From positions 62,001 to 126,000 of the forward strand of contig JAWWNJ010000259.1 in assembly GCA_037176885.1 (NCBI GenBank): a stretch of DNA of 64,000 nt, written 5' to 3'. Shown here in pieces: positions 11,601-21,689 of the stretch. Every line of letters starts with the position of its first letter. Position 1 is the first letter of the stretch. Under the pieces are notes generated by a model, which was not told the DNA's origin, searched no databases, and worked only from the letters and a program-made list of their open reading frames with translations. The position numbers and the translations under genes are program-made. This DNA comes from Favolaschia claudopus. Taxonomy: Eukaryota; Basidiomycota; Agaricomycetes; Agaricales; Mycenaceae.

Positions 11601-12720
11601 CAATCCCTGTCTCGACAGCAAATCAGGTTAAGCGATCGTTTACTTAAACAGCCAGTAGGCGGCGCACCCCTGTCAAGCTTGAACCTGTTTAACGAGGATT
11701 AAGCACGACTTTTGAACAGTGTTGAACAAAACCGTTCAAATCGGTGTTCATCAATCAATTATATTGAGCGTAATATACCGAATACATTGATCTACAGATT
11801 AACAGAACAGGATTAATCAGTGCTAATCCGACCGATTAACAGAACAGCAGAGGGGTTCAAACAAACTTGGAAGATGGTCAGAGAAGAAAGAGGACAAAAG
11901 CAGAGAAGCTCGAACAATGTTAGCCATCGACGAGGAGTGGTATGGCGATGCGAAACAGGGCGGACATGTGGAAATGGGAGAGGCAAGATGCTTACCATCT
12001 TGGGCGGCCGACCTACATATCTGTGGTATTGCGCGAGATTCTGGGCAGAATACATGAAGGGCGTCAGTATGGGACAGAACGAACAGAAACACCACACCCG
12101 CACATAAATCTCCCACATCTCAGGTATAATGCACGGGGATGTCCCGCAACAGAGTTTCGAAGCTCAGATTCCTCATTCCAAGCGGCAGGAGAGCAGTTTC
12201 AATATACAATGGAAGAACGTACGTTCATGACCGGCTCATCTGCACGTGCAATACCCCAGGACATCGAAGACAGCAAAGGTGGTCGGGAAAGGGCGAAGCA
12301 AGGATCAGAAGCGAAGATAAGAATAGGTTGTGGCTTACTATGGTGACCCACGCAACGAATCCCGCCCCAATAACTAAGAAATGGTGAGGGCGGCACACGG
12401 ATAGGTGTTATAATTAGACAGGCAGAGCCGTGACTATTTGGTATATTCACGGCAAAGTGTTGCGTTGAAGTCCAGAGGAGAGTCAGAGACAAAAGAATTA
12501 CTAGTACATCATGATAGAACATATTCCTCGAACTTAAGGGGTGCAGACTCCAGAGCCAAAACAGCTTGAACAGAAGGAAGTTTAAGTAGAGTAAAACGAC
12601 GATAACAAGAGCAAAATCTCAGGTTTAAACTGGCAACTATTCAGCAGAAGTTCGGATTCGAGAGAGGATTGACTCGTAGACACTGACAGCAAATTTAAAA
12701 CACCCAAGTCGTGACAGCGT
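11601..12720. other. Intergenic, nothing recognised
   Basis: Overlapping open frames on both strands (11.8-12.5 kb) carry no recognisable domain. A short repeat of GATTAACAGAACAG occurs near 11797 and 11833. No LTR could be found that would pair with the LTR at 19285. Confidence 0.45.
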
Positions 12721-12944
12721 GGCACCAGCATGGCAAACTCCGCGGCGGAGGGTTTACCGAAGACACGTGCCTATGGGAAATTTCTTGTTGTGTCACAATC
12801 GTCACGCCGCTCTTTTCTTTCCGCCAAACTCGTCAGCTCTCGTCCTCTCCCATTCGTCACCCGCTCCGTCTCATACAACCTTCTTCATGCTGATGCACCG
12901 AACTCACTGCGCCCTCCACAGCTCCCTTCACCCCTGTATGGTCC

Positions 12945-14465
12945 ATGGAGCTCGCTCGTCGACGCATCAAGTGGTACTTACGCGCTGGTTCTGTCCCCGG
13001 ACTTGGGGGAAACCGTCGCTTTTACTTGGATCAAGTCGTTGACTTGCAGTGGACCGTTTGGGACGAATATTTCGATGAAATCACAATTGTTCCTAAAGGT
13101 CAATTATTCGACGAAGAATTTGAAATCGCGGCATGGTACGCCAGCGAGCGTCTTTATCAACTGGAGAGACCAGCCGAAGCTCCTCGTCCCCTCCATCAGG
13201 TGCCTATCGACGATTTACTCTGTAATGGAGCGAATCAATACTTGAATGAACGGGTTGAAAAATATCCTGAAGTTTCAACTTATAGTGTTCGTAAGCACCT
13301 TCCTGGACATTACATTGTCTCAGGAACGAGAGAACGAGGCTGTCGCTGGCAGTTAGACTTACCCGAAGACTGTCTTTTGAACTGGAGATTCAACTTCATT
13401 AATTGGATCCGCCGAAAACGCGGTAAAATTGAACTTGAAGAAAGTGTTAGTTGGAACACATTCGAGAATGAAGATGGTTTCGGTTATCTTTATCTTCTTT
13501 TTGAGACGAACTACTCGGAGGAGGAAGTTCGATTGTTTGGAGTAATTCAATCTATCGAAATTGAACGCAAAACAGTTGAAATTGAACTAGGAAGACCAAG
13601 TGCGCTACCTAAGTTATCCTACTTGTTGGAGATGCTCGCAGGGTTGAAAAATCGAAGTGAATGCGAGTATTCAACGTTGTACTGTGGAGGTATTCAAATA
13701 CCAGCCGATCAAGTTCAAGGAATAACTCGTACCGCTTGTTTGCCTCGAGTTCCCGACAAGATTGTCGCCAAGCCACTTGTTATTGTGGTACATATTAATG
13801 GACAGCCAGCCCGTGCTTTGGTTGATTCGGGTTCGCTTGGAGACTTAATATCTAGCTCTCTGGCAGATCGGCTTCAATTGAAACGAAGAGAATTAAACGA
13901 ACCGATTATTCTTCAGCTTGCTGTTCAAGGCTCGAGGTCGAAAATCAACCATTCTGTTGAAGTTGACTTCAAATATCAAGATATCAACTGTCCACGTACT
14001 TTCTATATCGCAAATGTTAGCGAGTATGACTTGATTTTGGGAACAGCTTGGCTGTTTCGACATCCAGTTAATATTGGGTTCAACCCTTCTCGTGTTTGCG
14101 TTGGAAGTGCAAAATGCTTACCGATTTCCGGAGTTGCTACTGCAAGAATTTATTCGCACTCCACCGAGTTAGAAAATCAAACCATTCAATCTGCTCGTGA
14201 CGAGTTGATTGAATATGCAAAGCCGATCTGCAAGAAGGCTGCAGAAACTCCTTTGCCGCCTTTGCGCGCAATCAACCATACAATTCCTCTCATTGATGAG
14301 AAGAAAATCCTACCGTGGAGACCGTCTCGGTGTCCCGAGGCTCTTCGTCCTCAATGGGATGAGAAACGCCGGAATTATTTGAAGACCGAGCGCTGGAAAG
14401 TGACCAGCTCGGGGAATACTGTTCCCATGCTATTCCAAAAGCAAAAACAAACCCGCCGAAGCTAA
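12945..14465 (+). pseudogene. Gypsy Pol N-terminal part with aspartic protease
   Basis: This 506-codon frame holds a spacer of about 280 residues, then a retropepsin-type protease around residues 283-385. The protease shows the catalytic DSG in ARALVDSGSLGDLIS and the paired hydrophobic strand YDLILGTAWLF. The C-terminal end, PLPPLRAINHTIPLIDEKK to about residue 490, is the RT connection that leads into the palm. The frame then runs out at 14465, and the natural continuation (TVVDLRARNKNTHK) is in another frame from about 14467, so a one-base shift separates the two. The ATG at 12945 is internal to a longer open stretch, and the true start is not visible. Confidence 0.85.
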
Positions 14466-16279
14466 GCACCGTCGTTGATTTGCGAGCCCGCAATAAGAAC
14501 ACCCACAAATTGTCGTCTCCACTTCCGGACATGGAAGGTATTTTGCGCCGAGTTGCTCGGTGTAAATATCGGTCTCTAATTGACGGACAGGATGCCTATG
14601 AGCAAATTCGGATTATTCCCGAGCATGTTGACCGTACCACGGTAACTACTCCTGATGGGAATATGGTCAGTCTGGTAATCCAGATAGGCGATTGTAATGC
14701 GCCGGCGACGTACCAGTCTTTAATGAACTATCTCTTTTCGGATTTCATTGGGGGATTTATGGATGTATATCTTGATGATATCATCATCTATTCTGAATCG
14801 CTAGATGAGCACATCAAGCATGTCAAGGCGATTATCGACATATTAAAACGCGAGACACTGTACCTCAGCGAGCATAAGCTTCAATTTCTGAAGCCAGAAA
14901 TGAAGGTTCTCGGTCGTATTGTTGACGATGACGGTATCCGAATGGATCCTGACAAAGTCGACAGCGTCTTAAATTGGAAAACACCAACTAATCGGGACTT
15001 ACTGCGCGCATTCCTGGGTTCGATTGGGTATCTTGCCGATGACTTGGCTCGTATTCGTGAACCGATGTGTATTCTCCACGGATTAACTGGAGGTACCGTG
15101 CCATTTCGCTGGGGGTATACTCAGCAAAGGGCTTTTGAGGACTGCAAAAGTATCATCCATCAGTCTCGCGATCATCGTCGTGTTCCATTAAAATACGGAC
15201 CTGATGCGGACCCAGCGTTTCTTGTAACAGACGGATCAAGCTCTGCAATTGCTGGAGTTGTGAGCCAAGGCGCTGATTGGAAATCAGCGAAAGTTGCCGC
15301 ATGCTTCAGTGCGAAACTCAACTCGGCATGCTTCAGTGCGAAACTCAACTCGGCTCAGCAAAATTATCCTGTGCATGAGATTGAGATGTTAGCAGGTGTT
15401 GAAGCAATGCTACGGCATCGTGACATACTGCAGGGATTCCATTTTAAATGGAGAACAGACCACAAGGGTCTTATTCACTTCATGAACCAGAAGAACTTGT
15501 CGGGACGACAAGCTCGATGGATGGAAAAGATTTCAGAATTTGATTTTGAGGTTGTATATGTTCCTCCAACGGAGAATGTTCTTGCGGATGCGTTATCTCG
15601 CATATATTCGAATGAGGCGCCCGGAACTGTTCGCGCAAGAAGCGAATACACGTACCATGATGTGGTCGACAATGATGCACTTAATATCAACTCCATTTCC
15701 ATGCCGGTTTTTGCGGGTTCTGAAGCGAAAGCAATGGCAAGCGACCGGGTCTTGAGGTCTGCAACTAGAACTGCTGAGCAGAAGCAGAAGGAACAGATTG
15801 CTAAGGTGAAGCAGACCCAAGAAGGTCGTGTCTTGCGGTCGATGACTCGGGCTTTAACCGAGAAGAAGTTTGCTTCCACAGGAGAAGCAAAGGAGGGCGG
15901 GAGTACCCAAACAAAATTGAAGACAGCTGACACAAAGTCAAGCAGCTCCGACGCGCAGTCAAGAGCAGGCACCGACACGAAGTCAAGTGCGGAGGCAAAG
16001 TCGTTTGACAGCGGTGATCAAACTTTGATCCCGGAAGCAAATCCGGCATCAACGGAATCTTTTCTTCCGTCTCCTACCTCTGACGAGCCTCCGCCTCTCG
16101 AGCCGTCGACTCCTCGTCCACCTACACTCTCGGAACTTGAACAACAAATCAAGGACATGGATCCTTCAATATTCCCTGTGATCTCTGGAGGGACTGACGG
16201 CCTTGATCTGGTCAAAATACGACAAAGATTCCTTCTTCAAAGATATTCTGGCGACTCCGAAAGCTTTCAAGAACTTTGA
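14466..16279 (+). pseudogene. Gypsy reverse transcriptase and RNase H
   Basis: The frame is open from about 14466 to 16279. The RT domain is complete from SSPLPDMEGILRRVA through the catalytic MDVYLDDIIIYSE (about residues 94-106 from 14480) and the thumb. An RNase H of the reverse-transcribing type follows, with VTDGSSSAIAGVVSQG (catalytic Asp) and the HEIEMLAGVEAML stretch. A 27-bp tandem duplication (15299-15325 and 15326-15352) repeats ACFSAKLNS inside RNase H without breaking the frame and probably damages the fold. A linker rich in Lys, Ser and Pro follows. Near 16200 the frame shifts, because the next domain (SKYDKDSFFKDILATPKAF) is read in another frame from 16203. Confidence 0.88.
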
Positions 16280-17294
16280 AGTATCGGATGGCTTGATTTT
16301 CCTCTGTGAACACGACCGCAAGGTGCTCTGTGTTCCTCATCTGAAGTACAAAGGCCGAAACATCCGGGAAATAATTATCTCGGAAGCACACTTCGTTTTG
16401 GCGCATCTAGGGCCTCGCAAGACCACCGATTACCTTCGGGAATATGTCTGGTGGAAGGACTTAGTTCCCGACACGCAGATTTATTGTGATGCGTGCAAAA
16501 CTTGCAAGCGCAGTAAGCCGAACAATCAAAAACCTTATGGGTTACTTCACTCACTCAATCCTCCTACTCAGCCTTGGGAGACGATTGGAGTAGACTTCGT
16601 GGGACCTTTACTCGAGTCTAAGAACCGCGATAGCGTGTTCAACTCAATTACCGTTGTAATCTGTTTATTAGAGCCTTTGCGGTGAGCCACCACACGAACT
16701 GGCGGCTCGTGCCACACAACGACTGCTGATGCTACTGGGCCAAGTTAGCCACCTTGAGATATCCTTCATAACAGCTGCTCAGGGTGGCTTACTTGAGACC
16801 AGGTGCTTAGTGGGTCGTGAGAAAAATTAGCCGCCAGCAGCTACCGCAAAGGCTCTATTAACAGGAATGGTACATATTATTCCCAGTCGAATCAACTACA
16901 CTGCGAAGCAAATGGCTGAACTGATGTTTGAGAACGTGTACAAACTGCACGGGCTCCCAAAATCCATCGTGAGTGATCGTGATGTTCTTTTTACTAGCAA
17001 TTTCTGGCAACGACTTCACCAATTAATTGGTACGAAGCTTCGTATGTCCAGCGCATATCATCCTGAGACGGATGGAAGCACGGAACGGGCCAACCGTACC
17101 GTGACGCAAATGATTCGTCAATGTATTGGCAAAAAACAGAAGGATTGGGTTTCTAAGTTACCCGCAGTTGAGTTCGCTTTGAATTCCGCTCGGTCTGAAA
17201 CTACAGGCTATACTCCCTTCTTCTTGAATACCGGGCGGATGCCTAGGTCATTAATCTGGGACTCAGATCGCACCCGTTGTCGCAGATGTGAGTT
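16203..17294 (+). pseudogene. Gypsy integrase, zinc finger and core, split by a MITE
   Basis: The first part (16203-16670) has an H2C2 zinc-binding region: histidines in EAHFVLAHLGP and cysteines in CDACKTCKRSK. It then starts the catalytic core with IGVDFVGPLLE (first Asp). The second part (16861-17294) continues with SIVSDRDVLFTSNFW (second Asp) and YHPETDGSTERANRTV (Glu). An insertion at 16671-16855 with a 5-bp duplication splits the core. Removing 190 bp (insert plus duplication) makes the two frames continuous, which proves the insertion happened in an intact frame. The C-terminal end is interrupted again at 17295. Confidence 0.87.
16671..16855. mobile_element. 185-bp MITE inside integrase, 5-bp TATTA duplication
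   Basis: The ends are perfect inverted repeats GAGCCTTTGCGGT (16671-16683) and its complement (16843-16855). The host bases TATTA occur on both sides (16666-16670 and 16856-16860) and once in the inferred empty site. If the first base of the terminal repeat is taken as A, the duplication shrinks to 3 bp (ATT), so both 5-bp and 3-bp readings are possible. No protein is encoded. The superfamily is not clear. A 3-bp duplication would point to PIF/Harbinger or CACTA. Confidence 0.85.
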
Positions 17295-17702
17295 CGATGC
17301 TGGTAGACAGAAATGTGGGTCGAAAGTCCGGTGGGTACGATGTAGAGGTAGAATAGAAATATAAAGGAATGTCCCCAGAATCACGTTGAGGCGTAGAACA
17401 CGAAAATCGGGAGAAAACGAGGAAGTCGCGTAGAGGCTCGAAGTACGCGTTGGGGTCGGAATCACGGGAATACGGGAGTGATCAGCTCCTCTGTTGAAAT
17501 CACTTCACTGTCGACGTGCCCTCGGTGGGGCACTCCGGTCACTGGTCGCGTCGATGCTCGTGGTGCGGGCTCAAGAAGGGTAATATTTGGCTGTCTACCT
17601 ACGTAACAAATAGATCGTCTGATAGGCGAAGCCGGGTGAGGTAAAGGGAACGAAGCGGTAAATAGAAAATTCTACCTACCGTCCATACCACTCTTCCACA
17701 CC
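17295..17702. mobile_element. ~408-bp insertion in the integrase C-terminus
   Basis: The integrase reading breaks after ...WDSDRTRCRRCEF and resumes before SGIANFALQRRLAIMAAH. The 7-base string GTGAGTT is present on both sides (17288-17294 and 17703-17709), with one mismatch if extended to 8 bases. Removing 415 bp restores the frame exactly. No clear terminal inverted repeat is visible: GGTAGAAT near 17348 and its complement near 17675 are the only matching arms. A 7-8 bp duplication would suit an hAT-type element, but this is tentative. Confidence 0.6.
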
Positions 17703-18397
17703 GTGAGTTTTCTGGCATTGCTAATTTTGCTCTGCAACGCAGATTGGCAATTATGGCTGCACACGACGCAGTTCTCGCTGCCAGGGTTAAGCAAACTCGG
17801 AATGCTAATCGCCGTAGGCAAGCCTCACCATTTCAAGGAGATTTGGTCTATCTCTCCACGAAGAATCTTAAGTTTGAGAAGGGTTTGGCGCGCAAACTCA
17901 TTCCCAAATTCGTTGGGCCTTACCTTATTATCCGAGACTTCGGTAATAATTCGTTTCAGATTGAGCTTCCGTCAAATATGAAACAGCGCGGAATTCACGA
18001 TATTTTTCATGCATCTCTGCTTCGGATTCATGTCTCAAATGACGACCGGCGCTTCCCGGGAAGGTTGGAAACTCAGTTGGATGTCTCTACAAATGCAACA
18101 ACCCATGAATGGGCTATTGATAAGATTGTTGGACGACGCGCTGACGCCGTCTTTGAGATTCAGTGGCAGTCTGGGGATAGGACTTGGATGCCATATTCAC
18201 AGGCGAGTCATCTCACCGCTTTGCGGGATTATTTTGAATCTGTCGGAGTGTCAGAAATTTCTGAACTCCCGCGCGGGTCTGGAAAACTACCCGAGGAAGA
18301 CATTGACGTATTTTCAGCGGATATTGTTTTGATTCAGGCGGATCAAGAGATTGTCTCAAACCAGAGTATATATAAACTCTCTGGATTTGTTCGTTGA
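17703..18397 (+). pseudogene. Gypsy integrase C-terminus: GPY/F and chromodomain-like
   Basis: The frame starts at the insertion junction and continues the integrase tail. LAIMAAHDAVLAARVKQTR is followed by a GPY/F module (KLIPKFVGPYLIIRDFGNN, then HASLLRIHV). Near the end, EWAIDKIVGRRADAVFEIQW and the following TWMPYSQASHLTALRDYFE match the layout of a chromodomain, an aromatic and acidic module that many fungal Gypsy integrases carry to read histone marks. The domain is diverged, so I call it chromodomain-like. The frame ends at 18397. Confidence 0.8.
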
Positions 18398-18467
18398 ACT
18401 CAACCCCGAGTTCACCTCTACATCTTATTCATCCTCTGCTTCCTCAACCGTTGTTCCCTTCCCCGCC

Positions 18468-19249
18468 ATGCCCAACCACAAACACTCCAACAATTCCTCT
18501 TCCTCTTCCACCAAATCATCTAGTTTCCGCGTTAACGGTGTCCTTCGCAATGACATCGTCGCCCTTGCCAAATTCCTCGAGTTTAATAACTCACACTGGC
18601 TTCAGCACATCGATGACCACACCTTCCTCCTTCGCGACCCGGACCTCGAAACCAGCCACGTTGTTCCCGCGGTTCTCGTCCGCGTGTACATCCTTTTCAA
18701 TTACCTCCTATTACCTCCTTATTACCTCCTTAACGACCCCGCCAATCGCTTGAAGGACATGCCGTGGGGCGATGTCGACTTCGCCCGCATTCTCAACGCC
18801 AACTGCCTGTCTGGCGAGAAATGGGCTTATTACGACCTCGATTCCGGACGCAACCTCTGGTACCCCGATCATCCTCTCCCTTCCATCGTCACCTATCTTG
18901 TTCGCGAGAGTGATCTCGCCGAGGCGCCGCCTTCCGGGCAAGTCCTTGTTTCCCAGGTTGGGACCGCCTGACGGAGATGGATATGCGCCGTCAGGATAAT
19001 CGTGAGCGTGCGAAGGCCGAGGGGCGTGTTAAAAGACAGCAGCGGGATGCTCCGGAGTATGAGAAGGCAACGGCTATGGCTCAGCGCTTGGCGTTGAAGG
19101 CTCGTATGGAGGAGGAGAAGAAGGAGCGAGAGGAATTGGATGCTCAGATCGAGGCTGAGTTGGCTGCTGAAAAGGCCGCTGCTGAGAAAGCTGCCGCCGA
19201 GAAGCGCGCGGGATCGTCCGCGGGAGGTTCTGACGAGATGCAAACTTAG
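18468..19249 (+). pseudogene. Extra ORF between integrase and 3' LTR, frameshifted
   Basis: I do not recognise this protein. An ATG at 18468 opens a 167-codon frame with a Ser/Asn-rich start, then a globular-looking part with many aromatic residues (for example NSHWLQHIDDHTFLLRDPD and GEKWAYYDLDSGRNLWYPD). It closes at TGA 18969-18971. The overlapping frame continues from about 18966 with RLTEMDMRRQDNRERAKAEG and a long charged coiled coil (alternating EEEKKERE and AAEKAAAEK) to 19249. A single base shift would fuse both into about 260 residues. It lies inside the element, downstream of pol and directly upstream of the purine tract and LTR, the place occupied by env in retroviruses. It shows no signal peptide or membrane segment, so I do not call it Env. 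Confidence 0.6.
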
Positions 19250-19284
19250 ATTGAGGTTGCAGACGCGTCAACCTGGAGGGCATA

Positions 19285-19554
19285 TGTAACACTATCATTT
19301 TTCTCTTTTACCTCGTGACCGCGTTTGACTTAGACTTATTCTCCACTTCCCGCTCCGTACATTACTTTGCGCTCATGTATGACTTCATTCCGCTTTGTCT
19401 CGTTTCTTAGTTTACTTTAAATACTGTGATGTACTTTGTATTAGACTTTGGTGAATCTAGAACTTACAACAGTCAGTTTGTTCGCCACCAGCTCTCAACA
19501 ATTGCAAATCTTTCGTGTGCCGAAACTATTACTTAGCGGTAATCTTTCGTCACA
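19285..19554 (+). repeat. Putative 3' LTR of the Gypsy element
   Basis: The sequence starts with TGTAAC right after a purine-rich tract and probably ends at TCGTCACA (19547-19554). It shares these end bases, but nothing else obvious, with the LTR at 37241. No matching 5' LTR was found, so the right-hand end is provisional. Confidence 0.5.
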
Positions 19555-19559
19555 TCGAC

Positions 19560-20330
19560 GTCGATGGCGGCGGCGAGGTTGGTTGACCTGGTAATCGGCG
19601 CGCAAGGATGAAGGTAAGACGTGGGACGCAGTGGCTGTGGGAGAAACTTGAGGTCGAAGCCCTGATTCAACTCGGAGACGACGGCAGCGGCGGTCGGGAG
19701 GGTGACAAAATCAGGAGGGGTGCGTGCGAGTCAAAAAGAGAGGGGGAAGGGGCTTGGCCTGGGGTTCTTGAGGCGGGCGGCGGAAAGAGGTAAAATTGAG
19801 AGACAAGGCTTGACTTTGCTTGATTCGGCTTGAGGCGGCGGCGGCGGCGGGACACAGACGAAAAGGGCGTGAGGAGATGTCGAGGTTGCAGGTGCTGAAG
19901 GAAAACGGCGCTGGGTGCGTGGGCCCAGGCTGAAAAGGAGATAGTCTAAGTATCATAAATGGAGGAAATTGCCGCGCACACCCACCTGCCGAAGACTTCG
20001 ATAAGACAATTGAGGGCTTGTTAGCGAGCGACGGTCCGCGGAAGAGCTAAGCGGCGGCCGGCGGTCAGATGCTTGAAGGCTAGATTAAGCTTGGAATAAC
20101 ATGGCGCTGTCGGGGGCGGGGACTTGGAACGCGAGACGAATGCGGTGGCAAGTGGGGGAAGGGTACAATTGAGATCAGTCTTGAATTTTGCCCTGGATTC
20201 GGCTTGAGACGGGGTCGGCGCGGCGGCGGGACGACACGGAACGGAAAGGGCATGAGGGGATGATGACACGGGGATGGCGTGGGTGCCGGTGCTGAGGGGG
20301 AAAGGCGCTGGGTGCTGAGTGCGCCTATTC
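19560..20330 (+). repeat. Diverged direct repeats, period about 377 bp
   Basis: A block with GATTCGGCTTGAG, a GCGGCGGCGGG run, AAGGGC(G/A)TGAGG and GGCGCTGGGTGC occurs at about 19818-19920 and again at about 20196-20317. A second shared block, CGTTAGCGAGC then GGCGGKCAGATGCTT, occurs at about 20020-20080 and 20948-21020. No gene is visible. Confidence 0.6.
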
Positions 20331-20343
20331 ACAAGGCTTAGTA

Positions 20344-20834
20344 GGGATCTTCAAAGTAAAAGTGCGCTTTCGCGCTTTTCGCGCTTTTTGCGCTTTTCGC
20401 TTTTCCGCGGCTGAACGGCATGATATGTCAAACCGGCAATGCTCGGCAAATGTCAGCGTGCGAAACGACATGTCCATCGGGTTGATTCTCGGAGCTTTTC
20501 GGAACCTCGGAAACCACCCTCTTTGGTTGCTCTCTGGCCACAGAGGACGTTTGACGCCACCGAAAAGCCATATTAGGCCATATTATTACTGATTCAGTTA
20601 ACTCGGTACCTTTCGACTGGCCGTTCAGAGTCTATTTGGTGGTAAATGAAGAGGAGATGTTGGGTGACGCCTGGTGACGCACATTGATGCGCCGTCCTAA
20701 AATGGGCGACTAACACGTCACTGATGCTTGCCGTCGAGTGCCGCAATTGACGTGTGATGCGGATTCAGCCGCAAAAGCGAAAAAGCGCAAAAAGCGCAAA
20801 AAGCGCGAAAGCGCACTTTTACTTTGAAGATCCC
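20344..20834. mobile_element. TA-flanked TIR element (491 bp) inserted in the repeat array
   Basis: The terminal inverted repeats are about 70 bp, starting GGGATCTTCAAAGTAAAAGT and containing alternating GCGCTTTTCGCGCTTTTTGC. TA lies directly outside both ends (20342-20343 and 20835-20836). The bases further out are also imperfectly symmetric (GCTTAG and CTAAGC). The equivalent place in the other repeat copy (about 19944) reads GATAGTCTAAG, consistent with an empty TA site. There is no coding sequence. Confidence 0.75.
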
Positions 20835-20934
20835 TAGTCTAAGCAGAGTAAGTCGAGGAATGTCAATCAAACAGCGAGAACACGTACCTGCTGCATCGCA
20901 TGCGGAGGCTCGGAGGCTCGCACAAAACAAGGGG

Positions 20935-21171
20935 AAGTTGGGGGCTCGTTAGCGAGCTTGACGGCTTTGACGATTTTTGAAAAGGGCTAGACGGGCCACT
21001 GGCGGGCAGATGCTTTGACTCTTTGAGGACATGGGGAGGTTCGATGACGCAGTGGACGAGGGAGGAGGAAGAAAAGTCGTACGATGTTGTCGATTGCTGT
21101 GCTCTTTGATCAAACCAAAAGTCCCACGCGCACGTGCCGGTGGGACTTTTTCATTCTCTCCGAAAAATCGG
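20935..21171 (+). repeat. Third partial copy of the array unit
   Basis: CTCGTTAGCGAGC and GGCGGGCAGATGCTT at 20943-21015 match 20020-20080. The unit is interrupted upstream by the TIR element. Confidence 0.5.
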
Positions 21172-21179
21172 TCATTTCG

Positions 21180-21681
21180 CAAGGGGGCACCGGCAATCTA
21201 ACCGGCGACTAAGGGCTAGTTAGTTAGTCCGGCCGTCAGGCCGGAAAAAAAAATTTTGACCCCCAAGTTTGTGGGCGGGAATGAGCTTCTGGTAGTCTAT
21301 TTGAGTGAGAATCACTGTGTTTGAGCTCTACATGTAGCTTTTCAGAGGATATAGTGCTACTCCTCTGTAGTCAGTCTCAATGTGGCAACAATGTGGCTTT
21401 GTTTGGTGGAGCTGTCAACCTGATGTTGCCATGTTTTGCCTTCTAAAGAAGGATGTAAGCATCCAGTCGGCTCTGGATACTCTTCTCCAGACAATAGAAC
21501 AGTAACTGGCCCTTCAATAAATTTATTTGTGGGATGAACTTCAGGTCAACGCAGTCCGGCGACTTAACCGTGAGAACATATTGCCGTATATAGTGCTTAC
21601 GTTAGTTAGTTAGTCCAGCCCAGAGGTCGGAAAAGAAAAAAACGGCCCTATATATTTTTTTAGAATGCCGGTGCCCCCTTG
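21180..21681. mobile_element. Non-autonomous hAT-type element with 8-bp duplication
   Basis: Perfect 16-bp terminal inverted repeats, CAAGGGGGCACCGGCA at 21180-21195 and its complement at 21666-21681, are flanked by the same 8 bases, TCATTTCG, at 21172-21179 and 21682-21689. An 8-bp target duplication with short termini starting CA is characteristic of hAT transposons. The 502-bp body has no open frame for a transposase. It contains two GTTAGTTAGTYCGGCC-like blocks in direct orientation near each end. Confidence 0.88.
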
Positions 21682-21689
21682 TCATTTCG

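Larger units (their letters stand above)
12730..19554 (+). mobile_element. Degenerate Ty3/Gypsy (chromodomain) retrotransposon, 5' truncated
   Basis: The element carries, in order, an N-terminal spacer, aspartic protease, reverse transcriptase, RNase H, an H2C2 zinc finger, integrase core, GPY/F and chromodomain-like regions, an extra ORF, a purine-rich tract (CTGGAGGGCATA) and the start of a 3' LTR at TGTAAC. Gag with its zinc knuckle and the 5' LTR are not found upstream. The coding region is broken by frameshifts near 14450 and 16200, insertions at 16671 and 17295, and a frameshift near 18970. The protease and RT sequences match the Gypsy family common in mushroom genomes. The element is too broken to move by itself. 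Confidence 0.85.

Noticed and set aside
12130..12960. 5' LTR for the Gypsy element
   Set aside because: I looked for TGTAAC...CGTCACA matching 19285-19554 and found only isolated GTCACA strings, not a copy.
18468..19249. Envelope gene in the Gypsy element
   Set aside because: The position fits, but there is no signal peptide, membrane anchor or glycoprotein-like cysteine pattern.
20335..20845. hAT assignment for the 20344 element
   Set aside because: No 8-bp direct duplication is present. The outer bases are symmetric rather than repeated, and TA on both sides fits better.
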